Origin: Chromatiales bacterium
GTDB lineage: Bacteria > Pseudomonadota > Gammaproteobacteria > UBA6429 > Thiohalophilaceae
DNA: 38,146 bases
Reading direction: 5' to 3'
Assembly: GCA_027076325.1 (NCBI GenBank)
Contig: JALTJZ010000018.1
Coordinates: forward strand, 7,525 to 45,670
Position numbers and translations under genes: made by a program
Part shown: positions 34,209 to 38,146 of the stretch, piece after piece
How the letters are laid out: each line of letters opens with the position of its first letter
How positions within the stretch are numbered: position 1 is the stretch's first letter
The notes under the pieces: model-generated
What the model was told of the DNA's origin: nothing
Database searches by the model: none
Seen by the model: the letters and a program-made list of their open reading frames with translations, nothing else

Positions 34209-35725
34209 TATTTATGCGCCCCGTGCTTATTGATGCGCTCATTCAGGCCAGCCGCAGCCTGTTCGACGGCTTTAAATACGGCACGGCCTTTATTCATGGT
34301 TTCATCCCATTCACTTTGTGGCACCGAATCATAAACCACACCGGCTCCGGCTTGAATATGTAAAACATCATCTTTTATTACTGCGGTACGAATCGCAATG
34401 GCGGTGTCCATATTACCATTCCATGACAAGTAGCCTACTGCACCACCGTACACACCTCGCTTAACCGGCTCTAACTCATCAATAATTTCCATTGCGCGAA
34501 TTTTAGGTGCACCCGACAAAGTACCTGCTGGAAAGGTTGCCCGTAAGGTATCCATTGCCGACATATCCGGTTTTATTTTGCCAGCAACATTCGACACAAT
34601 ATGCATTACATGCGAATAGCGTTCGATAACCATTTTATCGGTCACTTCCACCGTACCGGTTTGTGCAATGCGGCCAACATCATTACGGCCTAAATCAATC
34701 AACATTAAATGTTCGGCAATTTCTTTCGGGTCGGCTAATAAATCCAGCTCAAATTGTTTGTCTTGCTCTGCGGTTTCGCCACGCGGACGGGTACCGGCTA
34801 TTGGCCTCACCGTGACCATATCCTCTTCGACCTGCACCAATATTTCCGGTGAGGAGCCGACGATATGGAAATCGCCCAGATCCAGATAATACATATAAGG
34901 TGACGGGTTTAAACTGCGCAATGAACGATACAGATCCAGCGGTGGCGCAGAATACGGAATAGACATACGCTGTGACAACACCACTTGCATCACGTCGCCC
35001 TCAACAATATAGTCTTTGGCTTTGAGCACGGCCTGTTTAAATTTTTCTTCGGTAAAGCCGGATTTAAAATCCGATTCCTTAACCGCAGACGGTTCCGCCA
35101 GTGGAATACGCGGCACACTGTTTTGTAACTGTGAAATAAGTTCTTCCAGCCTTATACAGCCTTCTTTATAAGCATTGTTATTTTCAGGATTGGCATAGTG
35201 AATTAAAAACAACTTACCAGCCAGGTTATCAAACACCAGCACTTCGTCTGATACCATTAATAAAATATCCGGCACATTCAGTGGATCGTCGTTAGGGCAG
35301 TCACCTAATCGCGGTTCAATATAACGAATGGTATCGTAACCAAAGTAACCCACCAAACCGCCAGTAAACCTTGGCAGATCTGGCAACTCGGCCACTTTAA
35401 ATTTTTTGTGAAACGCTTCTATCCATGCTAGCGGGTCATCATGTTCGATTGTTTCCGTGCAATTATTATCTTCATAAATGCGGATAGTTTTGCCAAAAAT
35501 TCGGATCTGCTGGCGACAGGGCAAACCAATAATAGAATAGCGCCCAAACTTTTCGCCGCCCTGAACGGATTCGAATAAATAGGAGTACGCGCCATTGGCT
35601 AATTTAAGATAAGTGCTTAAGGGGGTATCTAAATCGGCAAGTACCTGGCGTACCAGCGGAATACGATTAAAACCCTGTTGGACAAGGCCTGCAAAAATGG
35701 ATTCTGTTATTTGTTGTTGTTCCAT
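34208..35725 (-). CDS. trpE: Anthranilate synthase component I
   Basis: TrpE converts chorismate and ammonia to anthranilate and is the control point of tryptophan synthesis. The segment [22 protein letters not shown] holds the LFES motif linked to feedback inhibition by tryptophan. The catalytic region includes [39 protein letters not shown] and [17 protein letters not shown] use the ATG at 35723-35725 (505 residues); the frame begins earlier, at 35794, but the extra 23 residues have no family support. No trp attenuator leader with tandem Trp codons was found upstream. rpe and gph lie upstream on the same strand. Confidence 0.97.
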   Translation of the reverse strand: MEQQQITESIFAGLVQQGFNRIPLVRQVLADLDTPLSTYLKLANGAYSYLFESVQGGEKFGRYSIIGLPCRQQIRIFGKTIRIYEDNNCTETIEHDDPLAWIEAFHKKFKVAELPDLPRFTGGLVGYFGYDTIRYIEPRLGDCPNDDPLNVPDILLMVSDEVLVFDNLAGKLFLIHYANPENNNAYKEGCIRLEELISQLQNSVPRIPLAEPSAVKESDFKSGFTEEKFKQAVLKAKDYIVEGDVMQVVLSQRMSIPYSAPPLDLYRSLRSLNPSPYMYYLDLGDFHIVGSSPEILVQVEEDMVTVRPIAGTRPRGETAEQDKQFELDLLADPKEIAEHLMLIDLGRNDVGRIAQTGTVEVTDKMVIERYSHVMHIVSNVAGKIKPDMSAMDTLRATFPAGTLSGAPKIRAMEIIDELEPVKRGVYGGAVGYLSWNGNMDTAIAIRTAVIKDDVLHIQAGAGVVYDSVPQSEWDETMNKGRAVFKAVEQAAAGLNERINKHGAHK

Positions 35726-35879
35726 AATGTTGAAATCCTGAAAAAGAATAGTTACACATAAAAAAATATTGGGCGTTAGCGTGTGCCTCGCCAATATTGA
35801 TTCTCGTGTAAATAGTTTTTCATTTTCTTCAACTTCATTTATTTATATCCAGAAAACACGATCTACTTTAATGTTGGGT

Positions 35880-35945
35880 AAGATTGCCGCACTATCACTC
35901 GCAATGACCTCATTTTTGTCATTGCGAGCGATAGCGAAGCAATCT
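35880..35945. repeat. ATTGCGAG-type inverted pair between gph and trpE
   Basis: AAGATTGCCGCACTATCACT to GTCATTGCGAGCGATAGCG is an inverted pair with a short centre (CATTTTTG). The surrounding gap, 35726-35966, holds no gene. Confidence 0.85.
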
Positions 35946-35966
35946 AATTTATTATCTGAAATTAAA

Positions 35967-36641
35967 TTAATTAACTTCAAGTAAACCTTGCAGTTCAGCC
36001 ATACTGTCAATCACCGCATCGGGGTTCGACTCGCGAATATCCACGCCATGATTATAACCGTACGACATACATACTATCTGAAAGCCTGCCGCACGGGAAG
36101 CCTTAACATCGCTCACCGAGTCACCCAGCATCATGGCATTTTCAGGTTTGACATTAAAAAACTCAGCACCGTGCAATAAAGGCATAGGATCGGGTTTTTT
36201 CTTTGCCAGGCTATCGCCACTGATTACAATTTTAAATTTATCGTGAATCCCCAGATCTTTTAATAACGGAACGGTAAACTGCGCAGCCTTATTGGTCACA
36301 CAACCAAGTTTAATACCTGAGGTTTCCAGATACGCAAGCCCTTCGGCCACCCCCGGGTACAGCATACTGCGCTTGCTGGTGTTTTCTGCATAAAGATCCA
36401 TAAAGATGGGATAGGCTTTTTCGAATAAGGCCTCATCCGGTTCGCCATTTAACTGACCAATTAAAGCACGGCGCGTTAAGCGTTCAACACCGTTACCCAC
36501 CCATTCACGGACTTTTGCTTCACCATGCAGCGGCATATCGAGTTGCTTCATCATTTCGTCTACACAATAGGCAAGATCGGGAACGCTGTCGACCAGGGTG
36601 CCATCGACATCGATAAGCATCATTTCGGGTTTTTTAATCAT
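35967..36641 (-). CDS. gph: Phosphoglycolate phosphatase
   Basis: This HAD-family phosphatase clears 2-phosphoglycolate made during DNA repair or by oxygenation. The 224-residue protein shows motif I LIDVDGTLVDS (DVDGT in place of the commoner DLDGT), motif II (GCVTNKA) and motif III/IV KKKPDPMPLL with GDSVSDVKASRAAG. The cap domain is the usual alpha type (RRALIGQLNGEPDEALF). It lies between rpe and trpE, the pseudomonad-like rpe-gph-trpE order. Confidence 0.93.
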   Translation of the reverse strand: MIKKPEMMLIDVDGTLVDSVPDLAYCVDEMMKQLDMPLHGEAKVREWVGNGVERLTRRALIGQLNGEPDEALFEKAYPIFMDLYAENTSKRSMLYPGVAEGLAYLETSGIKLGCVTNKAAQFTVPLLKDLGIHDKFKIVISGDSLAKKKPDPMPLLHGAEFFNVKPENAMMLGDSVSDVKASRAAGFQIVCMSYGYNHGVDIRESNPDAVIDSMAELQGLLEVN

Positions 36642-36670
36642 GATTTAATACTGTATATTTTTGATTATTA

Positions 36671-36872
36671 ACCACGAAGACACGAAGGACACAAAAAAAG
36701 ACTAATTGAAATTAGTTTGCCATTACGAGCGCTATTTAAATTAATAGGCGAAGTAATCTTATCAACGAATAAATCCAAACAAGATTGCCGCGTCACTTTG
36801 TTCCTCGCAATGACAAGGCTATACTTAATTTACATTAATATCTTTTCTTTGCGTCCTTCGTGTCTTCGTGGT
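36671..36872. mobile_element. Composite element with ACCACGAAG-type terminal inverted repeats
   Basis: The ends ACCACGAAGACACGAAGG at 36671-36688 and CCTTCGTGTCTTCGTGGT at 36855-36872 are perfectly complementary over 18 bases and extend imperfectly to about 30. Inside is an ATTGCGAG-type inverted pair, giving a 202-bp element without coding capacity. It fills the gap between rpe and gph. The related ends CCACGAAG and CTTTGTGGTT occur in the 252-bp units at the window start. Confidence 0.8.
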
Positions 36873-36879
36873 AAAAAAA

Positions 36880-37566
36880 TTAAGCTTTTGCTAATTCATC
36901 ACGCATTTGTTTAATCACAGTGTCATAGCCATTAGCATCTTTGTCGTTCCTGGCGTTGAAAATAGCAGAACCGGCAACAAAGGTGTCGGCACCGGCTGCA
37001 GCGATTTCACGGATATTATCCACTTTAACGCCACCATCAATTTCCAGACGAATATCGTAACCACTGTCATCAATTATTTTGCGCGCTTCACGTAACTTAT
37101 TAAGCGTTTCAGGAATAAAGCTCTGGCCACCAAAACCGGGGTTAACCGACATTAATAACACCATGTCGACTTTATCCAGCACATGCTTTAAACAATCAAG
37201 CGGTGTAGCCGGGTTGAATACCAGGCCAGACTTACAGCCGAGTTCACGTATCATTTGCAATGAACGGTCAATATGTTCGGAGGCTTCCGGATGGAAAGTA
37301 ATATAGCTGGCACCTGCTGCGGCAAAATCAGGAATAATACGATCAACCGGTTTTACCATTAAATGCACATCAATTTCTGCTGTTACGCCATGCTTGCGTA
37401 GCGCATCGCAAACCAGTGGGCCAATGGTTAAATTTGGCACGTAGTGATTGTCCATTACATCGAAGTGCACGATATCTGCACCGGATTTAAGAACGTTATC
37501 AACTTCAGGACCCAGAATCGCAAAGTCTGCTGATAAGATGGATGGGGCAATTTTAAAGTCTGCCAT
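36880..37566 (-). CDS. rpe: Ribulose-phosphate 3-epimerase
   Basis: Rpe interconverts ribulose 5-phosphate and xylulose 5-phosphate in the pentose phosphate pathway. The 228-residue TIM barrel has [14 protein letters not shown] at the start, [17 protein letters not shown] with the metal-binding His/Asp, [24 protein letters not shown] and [11 protein letters not shown] with the second catalytic Asp. It is the first gene of the rpe-gph-trp group on this strand; the composite repeat between rpe and gph could weaken read-through. rpiA, the partner isomerase, is elsewhere in the window (7236). Confidence 0.97.
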   Translation of the reverse strand: MADFKIAPSILSADFAILGPEVDNVLKSGADIVHFDVMDNHYVPNLTIGPLVCDALRKHGVTAEIDVHLMVKPVDRIIPDFAAAGASYITFHPEASEHIDRSLQMIRELGCKSGLVFNPATPLDCLKHVLDKVDMVLLMSVNPGFGGQSFIPETLNKLREARKIIDDSGYDIRLEIDGGVKVDNIREIAAAGADTFVAGSAIFNARNDKDANGYDTVIKQMRDELAKA

Positions 37567-37742
37567 AATATTCGCCTCTAAATAGTGATGCTGTAACAGC
37601 CATCGTGTTTAACCGGAACGTTCCAAAACCTGAATGTTGGAAGATTTTTAGCACGGCTCCAGCTACGAAAAAATTGGAAGCGCCACTTTACCTGATTGTG
37701 CGAACTATTTCAGCCTTTCAGCGACTCATTTTAGATGAACGA

Positions 37743-37771
37743 TTGCACCGCAGAATGGACATATATATAGT
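37743..37771 (+). promoter_or_regulatory. Sigma70-type promoter of the DUF3530 gene
   Basis: TTGCAC at 37743-37748, a 17-base spacer, then TATAGT at 37766-37771. A start near 37778 leaves an 18-base leader before the GTG start. Confidence 0.6.
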
Positions 37772-37795
37772 ATAAAAATGACGGGGGCTCGAGTT

Positions 37796-38146
37796 GTGGC
37801 AAAAATGTTTACCTTAAAGACGTATAACCATCTGATTTTACTGATAAATACAATATTTTTACTGGTTTTTAGCTCAACCTTGCTGGCCTCCGATTTAGCC
37901 AAAGAAAAGCGCTGGGCCGATCAGATAGTTGACAGCATTATGACCGGAGACGCTATTTGGCTGGAAGACGGCAAAAACAAGTTTCTGGGGCTTTTTACCG
38001 AGAGCGCTACCCCAAAAACCGAGGGCGCCATTATTGTTGTTCATGGTATTGGTGTTCACCCTAACTGGCCAGACGTGATTCTGCCCATCCGAGCTGAATT
38101 CCCCGATCATGGTTGGGCGACACTCAGCATTCAAATGCCTATTTTA
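37796..38146 (+). CDS. DUF3530 family protein, 5' part (cut by window edge)
   Basis: The frame is open to the last base. After a signal-type start (LILLINTIFLLVFSSTLLAS) it reads GAIIVVHGIGVHPNWPDVIL, then PIRAEFPDHGWATLSIQMP, the characteristic opening of DUF3530 proteins, which have an alpha/beta-hydrolase-like fold and are exported. Their function is unknown. GTG at 37796 is preferred because GGGGG at 37783-37787 is well spaced; the ATG at 37805 is the alternative. The rest of the gene lies outside the window. Confidence 0.75.
   Translation, partial: MAKMFTLKTYNHLILLINTIFLLVFSSTLLASDLAKEKRWADQIVDSIMTGDAIWLEDGKNKFLGLFTESATPKTEGAIIVVHGIGVHPNWPDVILPIRAEFPDHGWATLSIQMPIL

Noticed and set aside
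35726-35966. trp attenuator with leader peptide
   Set aside because: No short frame with adjacent Trp codons and no attenuator-type terminator precedes trpE; the gap is filled by an ATTGCGAG repeat pair.
37611-37642. Nested palindromes GGAACGTTCC and TTCCAA/TTGGAA upstream of rpe
   Set aside because: They could be an operator, but the arms are short, they overlap each other and no partner site or regulator is visible.

Overview
The window looks like a chromosomal segment of a free-living gammaproteobacterium with moderate to low GC. Support comes from conserved neighbourhoods: pepP/ygfB facing a TIGR02449 gene, zapA, 6S RNA and the 5-formyltetrahydrofolate cyclo-ligase; rpe-gph-trpE-trpG-trpD-trpC; crp beside an osmC-like gene and coq7; and rplM-rpsI. 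Two outer-membrane porins, a lipoprotein and a Tat-exported copper oxidase show a Gram-negative envelope. I cannot name the genus.

Layout. 1-681: tandem repeat array. 682-4306: pepP, ygfB, the zapA operon, 6S RNA and ygfA. 4307-5473: an AT-rich stretch, then a lysine-rich H1-like protein. 5557-8306: ilvA, rpiA and a GIY-YIG gene embedded in repeats. 8630-12487: a giant flavin/Fe-S dehydrogenase. 12840-15861: a copA-copB copper operon with a small exported Cys/His protein. 16213-19568: divergent porin/DsrE and ECF sigma/anti-sigma genes. 19573-21075: a TumE/TumA toxin-antitoxin pair among duplicated repeats. 21086-23078: a lipoprotein and a trimeric porin. 23875-24706: rpsI and rplM. 25277-28253: a hydrolase, a ferredoxin, a GlcF-like protein and coq7. 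28498-31546: crp, osmC-like, VOC and bioA. 31667-37566: trpCDGE, gph and rpe. 37796-end: the start of a DUF3530 gene.

The most interesting system is at 16213-19568. An ECF sigma factor is co-transcribed with a membrane anti-sigma factor. The predicted periplasmic part of that anti-sigma factor looks like a DsrE-fold domain and resembles, including an aligned cysteine, the exported DsrE protein encoded divergently with a porin. Both divergent transcripts have the same ECF-type promoter (GGAATA, 16 bases, CGTCT). This suggests a self-contained envelope signalling regulon, perhaps sensing thiol, sulfur or redox state.

The second theme is non-coding repeats. At least four families (the ATTGCGAG type, the GTAGGATGGG type, elements ending in TTTTAAGGG, and elements ending in ACCACGAAG) fill most intergenic gaps, provide stop codons for genes, and surround the small GIY-YIG nuclease gene and the toxin-antitoxin pair. 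No full transposase is present. No tRNA, rRNA or CRISPR array was seen.
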